A stretch of 64,000 nt of DNA from positions 29,899-93,898 of the forward strand of contig JAKFGP010000034.1 of NCBI GenBank assembly GCA_021502835.1, read 5' to 3'. The stretch comes from Streptomyces thinghirensis (lineage in GTDB: Bacteria; Actinomycetota; Actinomycetia; Streptomycetales; Streptomycetaceae). The number at the start of each line of letters is the position of its first letter. Positions within the stretch are counted from its first letter, which is position 1. Positions 21,186 to 31,809 of the stretch are shown one piece after another. The position numbers and the translations under genes were made by a program. The notes below the pieces were generated by a model, which was not told the DNA's origin, made no database searches, and was given only the letters and a program-made list of their open reading frames with translations.

Positions 21186-21218
21186 CGCTGGGGGTTGTTT
21201 CACGCTGGGGTTGTTTCA
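21186..21218 (+). repeat. Tandem 16-17-bp duplication in the aspS leader region
   Basis: CGCTGGGGGTTGTTTCA (21186-21202) is followed at once by CGCTGGGGTTGTTTCA (21203-21218), differing by one G. It lies 50 bases upstream of the aspS start, in its promoter or leader. It may be genuine or a local assembly error. Confidence 0.6.
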
Positions 21219-21267
21219 GCGAAACGCGGAACACCATCCCCGATCCACGAAGGCTGGATGAACGACG

Positions 21268-23026
21268 ATGCATCGGTACAGGTCCCACACCTGCGGCGAG
21301 CCCGCTCCTCTGACGTCGGCACCGACGTCCGACTGAGTGGTGGCTGCACAATCGGCGCGACCTGGGCGGCATCCTCTTCATCGATCTGCGCGATCACTAC
21401 GGCATCACGCAGCTCGTCGCCCGTCCGGGCACCGAGGCCTACGAGGCGCTGGACAAACTGACCAAGGAGTCGACCGTTCGTGTCGACGGCAAGGTCGTCT
21501 CCCGGGGCGCCGACAACATCAACCCCGACCTGCCCACCGGTGAGGTCGAGGTCGAGGTGGGCGAGGTCGAGCTGCTCGGCGCCGCCCAGCCGCTGCCCTT
21601 CACCATCAACACCGAGGACGGGGTCAACGAGGAGCGGCGCCTGGAGTACCGCTTCCTGGACCTGCGCCGCGAGCGCATGCACCGCAACATCATGATGCGC
21701 ACGGCGGTCATCTCGGCGATCCGTCACAAGATGGTGGCCCTCGGCTTCAACGAGATGGCGACGCCCATCCTCACCGCCACCTCCCCGAGGGCGCCCGCGA
21801 CTTCGTCGTGCCCTCCCGTCTGCACGCGGGCCGCTTCTACGCCCTGCCGCAGGCGCCGCAGCAGTTCAAGCAGCTGCTGATGATCTCCGGCTTCGACCGG
21901 TACTTCCAGATCGCGCCCTGCTTCCGCGACGAGGACGCCCGCGCCGACCGCTCGCCGGGCGAGTTCTACCAGCTCGACGTCGAGATGAGCTTCGTCGAGC
22001 AGGAGGACGTCTTCCAGCCGGTCGAGCGGCTGATGACGGAGCTGTTCACCGAGTTCGGCGGCGGCCGCGAGGTCACCTCTCCCTTCCCGCGGATCCCGTT
22101 CCGCGAGGCGATGCTGAAGTACGGCTCCGACAAGCCGGACCTGCGCGCCAAGCTGGAGCTCGTCGACATCACCGACATCTTCGCGGGCTCGGAGTTCAAG
22201 GCCTTCGCCGGCAAGCACGTCCGCGCACTGCCGGTGCCGGACGTCTCGGGCCAGCCCCGCAAGTTCTTCGACCAGCTCGGCGACTACGCCGTCTCGCAGG
22301 GTGCCAAGGGCTGGCCTGGGTGCGCGTCGGCGAGGACGGCACGCTGACCGGTCCGATCGCGAAGTTCCTCACCGAGGAGAACGTCGCCGAGCTGACCAAG
22401 CGGCTCTCCCTGGCCCCCGGCCACGCGGTGTTCTTCGGCGCGGGCGAGTTCGACGAGGTCTCCAAGATCATGGGCGCGGTGCGGGTCGAGGCCGCCAAGC
22501 GCGCCGGGCACTTCGAGGAGAACGTCTTCCGGTTCTGCTGGATCGTCGACTTCCCGATGTACGAGAAGGACGAGGAGACGGGGAAGATCGACTTCTCCCA
22601 CAACCCGTTCTCCATGCCGCAGGGCGGCATGGACGCCCTGGAGAACCAGGACCCGCTGGACATCCTGGCCTGGCAGTACGACATCGTCTGCAACGGCGTC
22701 GAGCTGTCCTCCGGCGCGATCCGGAACCACGAGCCGGACATCATGCTCAAGGCCTCGCGATCGCCGGCTACGACGCCGAGACCGTCGAGCGCGAGTTCGC
22801 CGGCATGCTGCGCGCGCTCCGCTTCGGCGCCCCGCCGCACGGTGGCATTGCCCCGGGCGTCGACCGCATCGTCATGCTGCTCGCCGACGAGCCCAACATC
22901 CGCGAGACGATCGCCTTCCTGCTCAACGGCAACGCCCAGGACCTGATGATGGGCGCGCCGACCGAGCTGGACGAGACCCGGCTGAGGGAGCTGCACCTGA
23001 CGGTGCGCAAGCCGCAGCCGAAGTAG
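21268..23026 (+). CDS. aspS: Aspartyl-tRNA synthetase (frameshifted)
   Basis: A class II aminoacyl-tRNA synthetase of about 585 residues. The N-terminal OB-fold anticodon-binding domain reads [20 protein letters not shown] (after a short shift near 21350). Catalytic-core landmarks: [15 protein letters not shown], the bacterial-type motif [20 protein letters not shown] and [17 protein letters not shown] [14 protein letters not shown] (motif 2), an insertion domain around [18 protein letters not shown], and motif 3 [20 protein letters not shown]. Start ATG 21268 ([11 protein letters not shown]). Frame changes near 21350, 21785, 22315 and 22755. A perfect terminator follows. Confidence 0.94.
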
Positions 23027-23035
23027 GCGGTACGT

Positions 23036-23077
23036 ACACAGGGGCCCGGCATCGTCACCGATGCCGGGCCCCTGTGT
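23036..23077 (+). terminator. Terminator of aspS
   Basis: A perfect 19-bp inverted repeat (23036-23054 with 23059-23077) around the 4-base loop TCAC, ten bases past the aspS stop. It also lies 15 bases from the convergent PH-domain gene, so it can act in both directions. Confidence 0.85.
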
Positions 23078-23091
23078 GTTCCGTGACGGAC

Positions 23092-23457
23092 CTACCGGGC
23101 CACGAACTGGGTCAGGATCGCCTGGACCTCGTAGATGTCGACGCCCTTGGTGAAGGTCTTCTGGATGGGGGCCGGGGAGCCGGAGAGCCAGATCTTCAGC
23201 TCGGCGTCGAGGTCGAAGGTGCCGGCCGTCTCGACCGCGAAGTGCGTGATGCTGCGGTACGGGATCGAGTGGTACTCCGTCTTCTTGCCGGTGATGCCCT
23301 GCTTGTCGACCAGGATCAGCCGCCGGTCGGTGAACAGGATGGTGTCGCGGATCAGCAGATACGCCGCGTGGATCTGCTCGCCGTGGCCGAGCAGGCGCGC
23401 GTACTCCTGCTGCGCCTGGGCCGGGTCGATGCTGTGTGCGTTGCCGAACAGTGCCAT
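23092..23457 (-). CDS. PH domain-containing protein (bPH_3 type)
   Basis: An intact 121-residue protein, MALFGNAHSIDPAQAQQEYA, with a bacterial pleckstrin-homology fold: LIRDTILFTDRRLILVDKQG, then YHSIPYRSITHFAVETAGTF, LDAELKIWLSGS and a C-terminal helix VDIYEVQAILTQFVAR. Start ATG 23457. Widespread in Gram-positive bacteria as single-domain bPH proteins of unknown role. It sits between aspS and metG and is convergent with aspS. Confidence 0.85.
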   Translation of the reverse strand: MALFGNAHSIDPAQAQQEYARLLGHGEQIHAAYLLIRDTILFTDRRLILVDKQGITGKKTEYHSIPYRSITHFAVETAGTFDLDAELKIWLSGSPAPIQKTFTKGVDIYEVQAILTQFVAR

Positions 23458-23559
23458 GGCTGGTCCCCCCACGTGAGCTGGCTGCTCGTCCGATCCTCGC
23501 AAAGCGCGGGGCCCGGGAGAAGGTCTGCCCCTCCTGGGCCCCGTGCTGTAGCGAGCGCG

Positions 23560-25178
23560 TTACGCGGTCGGCTTCTCCTCGAGACGGGGGAAGAGCACCG
23601 CGCCCTTGGTGACCGTCGAACCGGCCGGCAGCCGGCCCCCAGTCGCCCGCCTCCTGGACCTCTGGCCCGCGAGGCCGCCGAGGGACGCCTCGGCGCCGAG
23701 CGAGTCCCAGAGCTTCTGGGAAGTGTCCGGCATGATCGGGTTCAGGAGGACCGCCACCGCGCGGAGGGACTCCGCGGCCGTGTAGAGGATCGTCGCGAGG
23801 CGCGCCTTGCCCTCGTCGGACGTGTCCTTGGCGACCTTCCAGGGCTCCTGCTCGGTGATGTAGCCGTTGACCTGCTTCACGAAGTCGAAGACGGCCAGGA
23901 TGCCGCCCTGGAAGTCCAGCTCCTCGCCGATCTTCCGGTCGGCCTCCGTGACGGCCTTGGCCAGGCCGTCGTGGATCGCCTTCTCCGCGTCCCCGTCGGC
24001 CTCGGAGGCCGGCAGCTCGCCGCCGAAGTACTTGCCGACTATGGCCGCGACGCGGAGGCGAGGTTGCCGTAGTCGTTGGCCAGCTCGCTGGTGTAGCGGG
24101 CGGAGAAGTCCTCCCAGGAGAACGAGCCGTCCTGGCCGAACGCGATCGCGCGCAGGAAGTACCAGCGGTACGCGTCCACGCCGAAGTGCGAGGTGAGGTC
24201 CTGCGGCTTGATGCCGGTCAGGTTGGACTTGCTCATCTTCTCGCCGCCGACCATCAACCAGCCGTTCGCGGCGATCTTCCCGGGCAGCGGGAGGCCCTGG
24301 GCCATCAGCATCGCCGGCCAGATGATCGCGTGGAAGCGGAGGATGTCCTTGCCCGACCAGGTGCACGTCGGCGGGGAACGTCGACTCGAACTTCTCCGGG
24401 TTCTCGTTGTAGCCGACCGCCGTGGCGTAGTTCAGCAGGGCGTCGATCCACACGTAGATGACGTGCTTGTCGTCCCAGGGGACCGGCACGCCCCAGTCGA
24501 AGGTCGAGCGGGAGATGGAGAGGTCCTGCAGGCCCTGGCGGACGAAGTTCACGACCTCGTTGCGCGCGGACTCGGGCTGGATGAAGCCCGGGTTGGCCTC
24601 GTAGTGGGCGAGCAGCTTCTCGCTGTACTCGCTCAGCTTGAAGAAGTAGTTCTCCTCGCTGAGGATCTCCACCGGCTTCTTGTGGATCGGGCACAGCTTC
24701 TGGCCCGCGTACTCGCCCCTCGCCGTCGAGCAGCTCACCGGGGAGCTTTGCACCCCTCGCAGCCCACGCAGTACGGGCCCTCGTAGCCGCCCTTGTAGAT
24801 CTCGTCCTTGTCGTACAGGTCCTGCACGAACTCCTGGACGCGGTCGGTGTGCCGCTTCTGCGTGGTGCGGATGAAGTCGTCGTTCGCGATGTCGAGGTGC
24901 TCCCACAGGGCTTCCAGGCCTCGGTGACGAGCTTGTCGGCCCAGGCCTGCGGGGTGACCCCGTTCGCCTCGGCCGTGCGCATGATCTTCTGACCGTGCTC
25001 GTCCGTGCCGGTGAGGTACCACACCTTTCGCCCCCGCTGGCGGTGCCAGCGGGTGAGCACGTCGCCTGCGACGGTCGTATGGGCGTGGCCCAGGTGAGGA
25101 GCGTCGTTGACGTAGTAGATGGGGGGTCGAGACGTAGAACGCCTTCGCCCCCTGCTTCTCGTTTCCAGTGGCCGCCAT
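23560..25178 (-). CDS. metG: Methionyl-tRNA synthetase (frameshifted)
   Basis: A class I aminoacyl-tRNA synthetase. The HIGH-type signature is in IYYVNDAPHLGHAHTTVAGD and the KMSKS loop is in WLMVGGEKMSKSNLTG. The zinc-binding insertion has cysteines in GPYCVGCEGCK and LCPIHKK. The C-terminal anticodon-binding helices read FDFVKQVNGYITEQEPWKVA and MPDTSQKLWDSLG. Start ATG 25178 (MAATGNEKQGAKAFYVSTP). Frame changes near 25120, 24918, 24745, 24360, 24055 and 23660. About 540 residues, no C-terminal dimerisation extension. No leader element such as a T-box was seen upstream. Confidence 0.94.
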
Positions 25179-25286
25179 GGTCGAAATCCTACTGGTCGGA
25201 TGGAGATCGACTCACACGCGTTTCGGGGGCGGACAGGGGCGGTCCCCCTGTCCGCCCCCCGTCGGGCGGTTCCGGTGCCCGGTGAC

Positions 25287-26572
25287 CTACGGGCGCCAGG
25301 TGGCCAGTACGCCCTCGTAGAGCTCCTTGTCGGTGAGTTCCTTGGGGGTCTCGCCGGCGAGGAAGTGGACGCGTTGCCCGTCTTGAGCTTGCGGAGGTAG
25401 TCGAAGGCCGACGTTCTCCGGGTCACCGAAGGCGACGAAGGAGAAGTGGACGTTCGGGTGGTCGGCCGCCGCCTTGGTGGAGGGATTGGGTGGCCGGGGT
25501 CTTGGCGTCGGGGGCGCCGTCGGTCTGGAAGACCACCAGGGCGGGGGTGCCGGGGGCTCTTCCTTGGCGTGGTGGGCGAGGACGGCTTCCACGGCGGCGT
25601 GGTAGCTGGTGCGGCCCATGCGGCCGAGCGCCGCGTGCAGCTCGTCGATCTTGTTCTCGTGGTCGGTGAGGGTCAGCTCGCCGGTGCCGTCCACCTCCGT
25701 GGAGAAGAACGACGTGGACCGTCGCCTCGGGGTCCAGGTGCGCGGCGAGCGCGAGGGTCTGCTCGGCGAGGGCCTGGGCGGAACCGTCCTTGTAGTACGG
25801 GCGCATGGAGGCGGAGCGGTCGAGTACGAGGGACGCTGGCGCGGGTGCCGGTGAGGTCGTGCTTCTTGAGGGCGGTGCCGGCGGCCTTGTAGGCGGTGGC
25901 GAGGCCGGGGGCGCGGGAGCGGAGGTGGGCGGCGGGGGTCGCCGGTTTTGCGGGCTCGGTGGGTGTGGGTGCGGGTGCGGGTGCCTGCGGCGCGGGGGTC
26001 GGCTCGGCCTCGGCTTTGCCTTCGGCCCCTGTGTTCCCACCCGCACCGCCCGTGCTGGTTTCGTCGTCGGGTGCGGGTGGCCCCTGTGGGGTCTGCTCGC
26101 CGTCGGCGGCCGCGGGTTCCGGCTCCGGTTCCGGTTCCGCCTTCGCCTCCGGTTCAGCCTTCGCCTCCGGCTCGTCCTCCGGCATGGGCTCGGGCTCCGT
26201 CTTCGCCTCCGTCTTCGCCTCCGGCTCGGGGGTGGCCGGGGGCTGGCCGGCCGTGAGCTCGTCCGGGGAATCCGTCGGCTTCGGGACCGTGATGTTGGCG
26301 AAGGCGGCCTTGACGAGTTCGTGCTCGTCGGAGGAGGTCGAGGTCTCCGTGCGGGGCTCGGGGACCTGGGTCGCCGGCTTCGGGGTGGGGTCGGTGGCCT
26401 CGCCTGGTCCGGGAGCTCGGTCGGCTCCGGGGGCGCGGTGGGCTGGGACGGGGAGCTTCGGCTCCGGCGCGGTGGCCGGCGGTGCCGTCTCCTGCGTCAC
26501 ACCCTCCGCCTGGGCGGCCCGTTCTTTGCGTGACCGGCCGAACACGTTCCGCAGAGAGGTGAGAATGCCCAT
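25287..26572 (-). CDS. Von Willebrand factor A domain protein with long Glu/Pro/Ala-rich linker (TerF-like)
   Basis: The N-terminus MGILTSLRNVFGRSRKERAA is followed by about 220 residues of low-complexity Pro/Glu/Ala repeats (for example AEPEAKAEPEPEPEPAA), and then a helix LATAYKAAGTALKKHDL before a VWA domain. The VWA part is spread over frames: PYYKDGSAQALAEQTLALAA, then GTGELTLTDHENKIDELHAA, GRMGRTSYHAAVEAVLAHHA, FQTDGAPDAKTPAT and HFSFVAFGDPENV, ending DKELYEGVLATWRP. This layout matches TerF/VWA proteins linked to Ter stress systems. Frame changes near 25840, 25710, 25555, 25485 and 25400. Start ATG 26572. Confidence 0.8.
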
Positions 26573-26735
26573 GTGCGCAACCCTTCGCGTGAGTTGATGC
26601 CCGTCAATCCCTGGCCAGGACGGACACGTAAGGTTAGCGGCCCTGGATTGTGATCTTGTGCAGGGTCTGCCATGAAACCCCTGGCGCGTCAAGGTGGGAT
26701 CGAGCCGCCGCGGCAATTCCTCCCCGCTTCCGGGG

Positions 26736-26757
26736 GTTCACCTGCCGTTCACCGCGG
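26736..26757 (+). promoter_or_regulatory. PHO box (PhoP operator) upstream of the PhoX phosphatase gene
   Basis: Two adjacent 11-base direct repeat units, GTTCACCTGCC (26736-26746) and GTTCACCGCGG (26747-26757), match the Streptomyces PhoP direct-repeat consensus GTTCACC. They lie 79 bases upstream of the PhoX-family phosphatase start. The match to both halves and the phosphate-related target make this a credible PhoP site. Confidence 0.7.
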
Positions 26758-26835
26758 CGCCCGTCTCCCGCACGTGTGTGCGCCTACGGTCGCGCTGATA
26801 CCAAGGGCGTCCAGGGATTCTCAAGGGAGAACACA

Positions 26836-28930
26836 GTGCGCAAGCTGCTGCCGTTGATCGGAACACCGTCCGGTTCGTGCATCCCGGCGGCCGGTCCGCC
26901 ATGACCTGCCGTTTCCGGTGTGGTGACGCCTGCTTCCACGAGGTGCCCAACACCAGCTCCAACGAGTACGTCGGCGACGTGATCGCCGGTGCGCTCAGCC
27001 GCCGTTCCATGATTGCGTGTCGCGGCCGTCGCCGCCGCCGCCGGCGGGGTGCCGGGCCGTGGGTGTGGCCGGGGCGCCGTCGGCGCAGGCCGCGCCGGTG
27101 GCCGGGGAGGGGACACGGGGGCGGGCACGGGAAACCGTCGAAATCGCGGGCGCGCGCGGGCTGCGGTTCACGCCCGTCGCGCCCAACACCGACGACGTCG
27201 TCACCGTCCCGGAGGGTTACCGGCAGGACGTCTGATCCGTTGGGGTGAACCCATTTCTGCGCGGGGCGCCCGCCTTCGACCCGGGAGAAGCAGACCGCCG
27301 AGGCGCAGGCGGGGCAGTTCGGGTACAACAACGACTTCCTCGCGCTGCTGCCGCTGCGCGGTGAGCACGGCCGGCAGGTCCTCGTCGCCAACCACGAGTA
27401 CACCGACGAGGTGCTCATGTTCCGCGGCTACGACCCCGACAACCCGACCCGTGAGCAGGTCGAGATCGCCTGGGCCGCGCACGGTCTGTCCGCCGTGGTG
27501 GTGGAGGAGGAGCGCGGGAGCGGGAAGCTGACGCCCGTCACGCGGCACCGCCTGAACCGGCGGGTCACCGCGACCACCGAGTTCCGGCTGACCGGCCCGG
27601 CCGCCGGTTCCGACCTGGTGAAGACCTCCGCCGACCGGTCCGGCCGGAAGGTGCTCGGCACCCTCAACAACTGCTCCGGCGGCACCACTCCGTGGGGCAC
27701 GACGCTGCACGGCGAGGAGAACTTCAACCAGTACTTCGCCAACAGCAGCCGGGCTACGGACAAGCGGTAATGGGATCGGCACCGGCGCCACCGAGCGCAA
27801 GTGGGAGCGGTTCGACAAGCGCTTCGACGTCGCCCGGGAGCCGAACGAGGTGCACCGCTTCGGGTACGTCGTCGAACTGGACCCGTACGACCCGGAGTCC
27901 ACCCCGCGCAAGCACACGCTGCTCGGCCGCTTCAAGCACGAGGCGGCGACCGTGCGGCTGACCCACGACGGGCGCCCGGTCGTCTACACCGGCGACGACG
28001 AGCGGTTCGACTACTTCTACAAGTTCGTCGGCAGCAAGCGGATGCGGCACGGCAACAGCCGCTGGGCGCGCGAGCACAACCTGTCGCTGCTCGACGAGGG
28101 CACCTCTACGTCGCCAAGCTCAGCGGCGACTCCCCGGCGATCGAGATCGACGGCACGGGCAAGCTGCCGCGCGACGGCGAGTTCGACGGCAGTGGCCGCT
28201 GGATCCCCCTGGTCACCGCCACCGAGGACGGCGCCGTCTCGCACGTCGACGGCATGAGCGCCGAGGAGGTCTGCGTCTTCACACGGCTCGCCGGTGACAA
28301 GGTCGGCGCGACGAAGATGGACCGGCCCGAGGACATCGAGCCCTCGCCGACGACCGGCAAGGTGTACGTCGCGCTCACCAACAACTCCAACCGCGGCAAG
28401 GCCGGTTACGCCGGCCCCGACGAGGCCAACCCGCGCAACAGCAACAAGCACGGCCACGTTCTGGAGCTGACCGAGCGCTGGAACCGGGCCGACGCCACCG
28501 CCTTCGCCTGGTCGCTGTTCCTCGTCGCCGGTGACCCGGAGGACCCGGCGACGTACTTCGCGGGCTTCCCGAAGGACCGGGTCAGCCCGATCTCCTGCCC
28601 CGACAACGTCGCCTTCGACGACCACGGCAACCTGTGGCTGTCCACCGACGGCAACGCGCTCGGCACCCACGACGGCCTCTTCGGCGTCGCGACCAAGGGC
28701 GACCGGCGCGGTGAGCTGAAGCAGTTCCTGACCGTGCCGAACGGCGCGGAGACCTGCGGCCCGCTCATCCAGGACCGGCGCGTGCTGGTCGCCGTGCAGC
28801 ACCCGGGCGAGATCGACGGCGCCTCCGTGGAGGAGCCGGCCAGCACCTGGCCGACGGGCCCGGACGCTCGTGCGTCCGGCGGTCGTCGCCGTGTGGCGCG
28901 CGGACGGCCGCGACATCGGCGTCTCGAGCG
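26836..28930 (+). CDS. PhoX-family alkaline phosphatase (DUF839, Tat-exported, frameshifted)
   Basis: Secreted phosphatase of about 690 residues, of the PhoX/DUF839 group that releases phosphate from organic esters outside the cell. GTG start at 26836 with GGGAG seven bases upstream. A twin-arginine-type export signal is seen as SRRSMI followed by RVAAVAAAAGG. Family landmarks: LVANHEYTDEVLMFRGYDPD, TPWGTTLHGEENFNQYF (the metal-site region CSGGxTPWGTxLxxEEN), KMDRPEDIEPSPTTGKVYVA and ISCPDNVAFDDHGNLWLSTD. Frame changes near 26865, 27010, 27230, 27265, 27770, 28105 and 28860. The PHO box upstream predicts induction by phosphate limitation. Confidence 0.9.
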
Positions 28931-28955
28931 CCCGCCGCGTCGTCCGGGGCCGGTG

Positions 28956-29974
28956 TCAGCCGGCCCTCGTGCAGCGTGAGGTCGACGACCAGTGCGCGGT
29001 GGTCGGTGTCGGCCAGGTCCAGGAACCGGGCGCGGTGTGCGGTGAAGTCCCTCCGACACCAGGACGTGGTCGATCTGCACGCCGAACGCCGGGGCGGTCC
29101 GGGCCGGCCAGGTGGCCGTCCGGTCGGCCCCGGCCAGCCGGGCCGCGTCGCGCAGCCCCGTGTCGAGGATGCGGCGGAAGGCGGCGTGGTCTGGGAGGCG
29201 TTGAAGTCGCCGGCGAGGATGCTGGGGGGCCCCGCTGCCCTCGGCATCGGCGGCGGCGTCGCGCAGTGCGCCAGCTCCTCGCGCCACAGGCCGACCTGGT
29301 CCGGCAGCGGCGGCATCGGGTGGGCGAGCTGGAGCCGTACGGGGTTGCCGCGCACGTCGGCGACGGCGCCGGGCATGCCCATGGTGCCGGGGACGCCGGG
29401 GTGGCCTTCAGCGGGAACGCGCTCAGGATGACGGACCCCTCGGAGCCGCCGCCCTCGACGGCCCGCCGGTGGGGGTAGTCGGCGGCGAGGTCGCGCCGCA
29501 GCGCCGCGTCGCACGTGTACTCGCACTCCTGTACGAACACGATGTCGGGCTTCGCGCCGCACGGCGGAGACCAGCTCGCCGGTGCCCTGCCCGAACTCGA
29601 CGTTCGAGGTCAGCACCCGCAGCTCGGCGACGGGCAGCCCGACGGGGTTCGCCCGTCCTGCCGTACGGCTCGATGAACCACGCCAGCAGCCCGAGCAGCG
29701 CCACCCCCACACCGCGCCGGTCCACCACCGGGCGAGCAGCGTCAGCAGCAGCCCGGCGCCCGTCGGCACGAGCAGCCAGGGCAGGAAGGCGAGCAGCTGC
29801 GGTACGGGTGTGACGCCGTCGCTGTCGGCGAGGCGGCAGCCGACGACCACGCTCACCACGGCGAACAGCAGTCCCGCGCACCAGGCCCCGAACCGCCGTC
29901 CGGCGCGGCGGGCGGCCGGGCCGCTCCCGCGAGTCCGTCCACTGGCCGGTCGCCGTGTCGGTGTCCGTGTTCAA
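28956..29974 (-). CDS. Endonuclease/exonuclease/phosphatase family membrane protein (frameshifted)
   Basis: The N-terminus carries two or three membrane helices (VVSVVVGCRLADSDG, PQLLAFLPWLLVPTGAGLLL, GVALLGLLAWFIEPYG), then an EEP catalytic domain: VAELRVLTSNVEFGQGTGEL (metal-binding Asn), DIVFVQECEYTC (catalytic Glu), FGVQIDHVLVS and DLADTDHRALVVDLTLH (the Asp-His pair). Start taken as a TTG at 29974 (NTDTDTATGQWTD), less certain. Frame changes near 29905, 29650, 29568, 29410, 29195 and 29055. It is convergent with the phosphatase gene and probably acts on a phosphodiester outside the cytoplasm. Confidence 0.8.
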
Positions 29975-30076
29975 GTCCCGGCCCTTCGCTCGCGGGTGCG
30001 GTGGCTTCCTGTGCGATGCTCCGAATCCTCCGTCTAAGACGGACGCCGGGGGCCGAAAGTTGCGCACCGGGTGCTC

Positions 30077-30265
30077 TAGGGGGTGTCGTTTGGATCCTGC
30101 CGGGGTCGCGGGGTCTGGCACGCGCATCTGCGGCGTTGTGTCGGTTGCCAGGGCTCCGCCCCGTCGCCCTCCTCCGCCTTGCAGCTGCACGCACCAGACC
30201 CCCGCTCGGGCCCGGTTGCAAGGCACCGTGTCTCGGAGCCGGCCTGATCCAAACGACACCCCCTA
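30077..30265. mobile_element. MITE-like element with perfect 20-bp terminal inverted repeats
   Basis: TAGGGGGTGTCGTTTGGATC at 30077-30096 is repeated in inverse at 30246-30265. The interior (about 150 bases) has no reading frame worth calling. If the TA dinucleotides at both ends are the target duplication, the element proper is 30079-30263 and would be of the TA-targeting (IS630/Tc1) kind. It carries no transposase, so it would be mobilised in trans. The right end contains the stop codon of the adjacent minus-strand gene. Confidence 0.75.
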
Positions 30266-30618
30266 CACCTCCACGTGGAATTCCCGTACCACCTCGATGC
30301 GCCCCACGATGTGCCGGTTGAACTCCTCCAGCTCCTCCGCCGGAACCCACAGCTCCAGGATGGTCTCGCCGCCGGCCCGGCGTACCGGGGTAGCGCTCCA
30401 GGAAGTCGGCGTCGACCTCGAACCGCGTGACGTAGCCCGAGCCGGACGCGGGGACGTTCCAGTCGCGGGCGATGCGGACGGCGTAGTCCTCGTTGAGCAC
30501 GGGGTAGAAGATCGGCTGCTCGGGCAGGCGGGGCGGCCAGGCGGTCCAGTCGGAGGCCTCGACCAGCGCCAGCTCCTCGGGGCCGGTGGGGGCGCCACAG
30601 GGTCGTCGTCTTGGACAT
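30263..30618 (-). CDS. Small conserved protein, annotated in streptomycetes as ADP-ribosylation/crystallin J1
   Basis: About 118 residues: MSKTTTLWRP, then EELALVEASDWTAWPPRLPE, PIFYPVLNEDYAVRIARDWN, ASGSGYVTRFEVDADFLERY and ETILELWVPAEELEEFNRHI, ending EVVREFHVEV. The sequence looks complete and is the kind widely labelled 'ADP-ribosylation/crystallin J1' in this genus, although no catalytic motif is apparent. Frame changes near 30595 and 30385. The stop TAG at 30263-30265 is supplied by the end of the inserted inverted-repeat element, so the native C-terminus may differ by a few residues. Confidence 0.7.
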
Positions 30619-30636
30619 GGTCGGTGACCCTAGCCT

Positions 30637-31705
30637 TCAGGTCGGAAGCCCGGCCAAGGTATTACCCGCCGCCGGGCGCCCGCGGATCCAGCCGGTGACG
30701 GGTTCCCGACCGGGCGGTTCAGAGCCGGGCCCGGGTCCGCCGGGGCGGTGCCGGGTCGGCGGTGGCCCCGCGGGTGCCCGGCGCCGGCGCAGCAGATGTC
30801 CGTACCGGCCCGTGAGCCAGGAGGCCAGGGCGACCGTGAGGCCCAGGGCGACCAGGAGCCAGGAGGCCGTGCGCAGGGTGTCGGTGGAGGGCGTCGTAGA
30901 CGGCGCCCGCGGCGGTCCGTCCACCGCGCCGTCCACCGCGCCGGGGAGTTCGGCGACGGTGAACCGGCGGCCGACCACGACGGCGAGGGCGAGCAGCGCC
31001 CCACCGAGGGCGGTGCCGATCCCGGCGGCCGTGACCGCGCGCCGGCGGCAGGCGGCGACGGCGATGCCGGTGACCGCGAAGACGACGGCCGCGAGCGGCA
31101 GCCACAAGGCGGCGACGTCGAGCACGTGGTAGCCCTTCCTGAGCCGGTCCACCTCGTGGGCCGGGAGCACGGTGACCGCGGTGTGCCGGACCGGGATGCG
31201 CCGCGCGAACGGCACGTTGTCGTCGGTGAGCCGGTCCTTGACGCGGGCGGTGACGGGGGCCAGGTCGACGGTGACCGCGCGTCCGCGCGACCGTTCGTCC
31301 CGCAGGGCACGCAGTACGGCGTCGTGGACGGTGCGGTTGGCCGCGTCCCAGCCCTCGCGGAAGGCCTCGGTCCGGGTGAAGGACCGTGCCGCGTCCCGCA
31401 CGAAGAGCCGCACGGTGCCGCTCACGGGGCCGGCCGCGACCTGGTCCACGACCCCGTCGCCCACCGTGTCGCCCACAGCGTCGGCGACCGCGTCCCTGCA
31501 CGTCCGGATCGTCGGCGAGCGGCGACATGGCGGCGACGTACCGCCGGTGTCGGCCGGCCCGAGCACCGCCCAGCCCGCCAGCGTGCCGCACGGCGCGAGC
31601 AGGCAGGCGAGGGCGATCAGGACGGCCGACAGGGCGTTCCGGTGACGTGGGGCACCCTTCCAGGCAAGGCCCCGGCAGCGGCTCGGGCGAGCGGCGTGAC
31701 TGCAT
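30637..31705 (-). CDS. Hypothetical integral membrane protein (about 350 residues)
   Basis: The frame-shifted N-terminus contains a signal/anchor helix (ALSAVLIALACLLAPCGTLA), then a soluble extracytoplasmic region: RDAVADAVGDTVGDGVVDQV, then FVRDAARSFTRTEAFREGWD, PVTARVKDRLTDDNVPFARR. Three later helices follow (LWLPLAAVVFAVTGIAVAA, GTALGGALLALAVVVG and SWLLVALGLTVALASWL), and the tail is Pro/Arg/Gly-rich. Start ATG 31705. Frame changes near 31665, 31600 and 31505. The architecture (one helix, a large outside loop, three helices) is common in streptomycete proteins of unknown role. Confidence 0.7.
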
Positions 31706-31809
31706 ATGGCCCTCCACGACGAGCCGAACGGGCGCCCCGCCCGGGTCGGAGGGGCCGCGGACGAGTGGCCGCCAGTCCCGGCGCTCCGGCCTCCCGGACG
31801 TGCGGTCCG

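Noticed and set aside
25179..25286. Possible T-box or other leader upstream of metG
   Set aside because: I looked for a T-box-like AGGGUGGNACCGCG sequence and a specifier hairpin and saw none.
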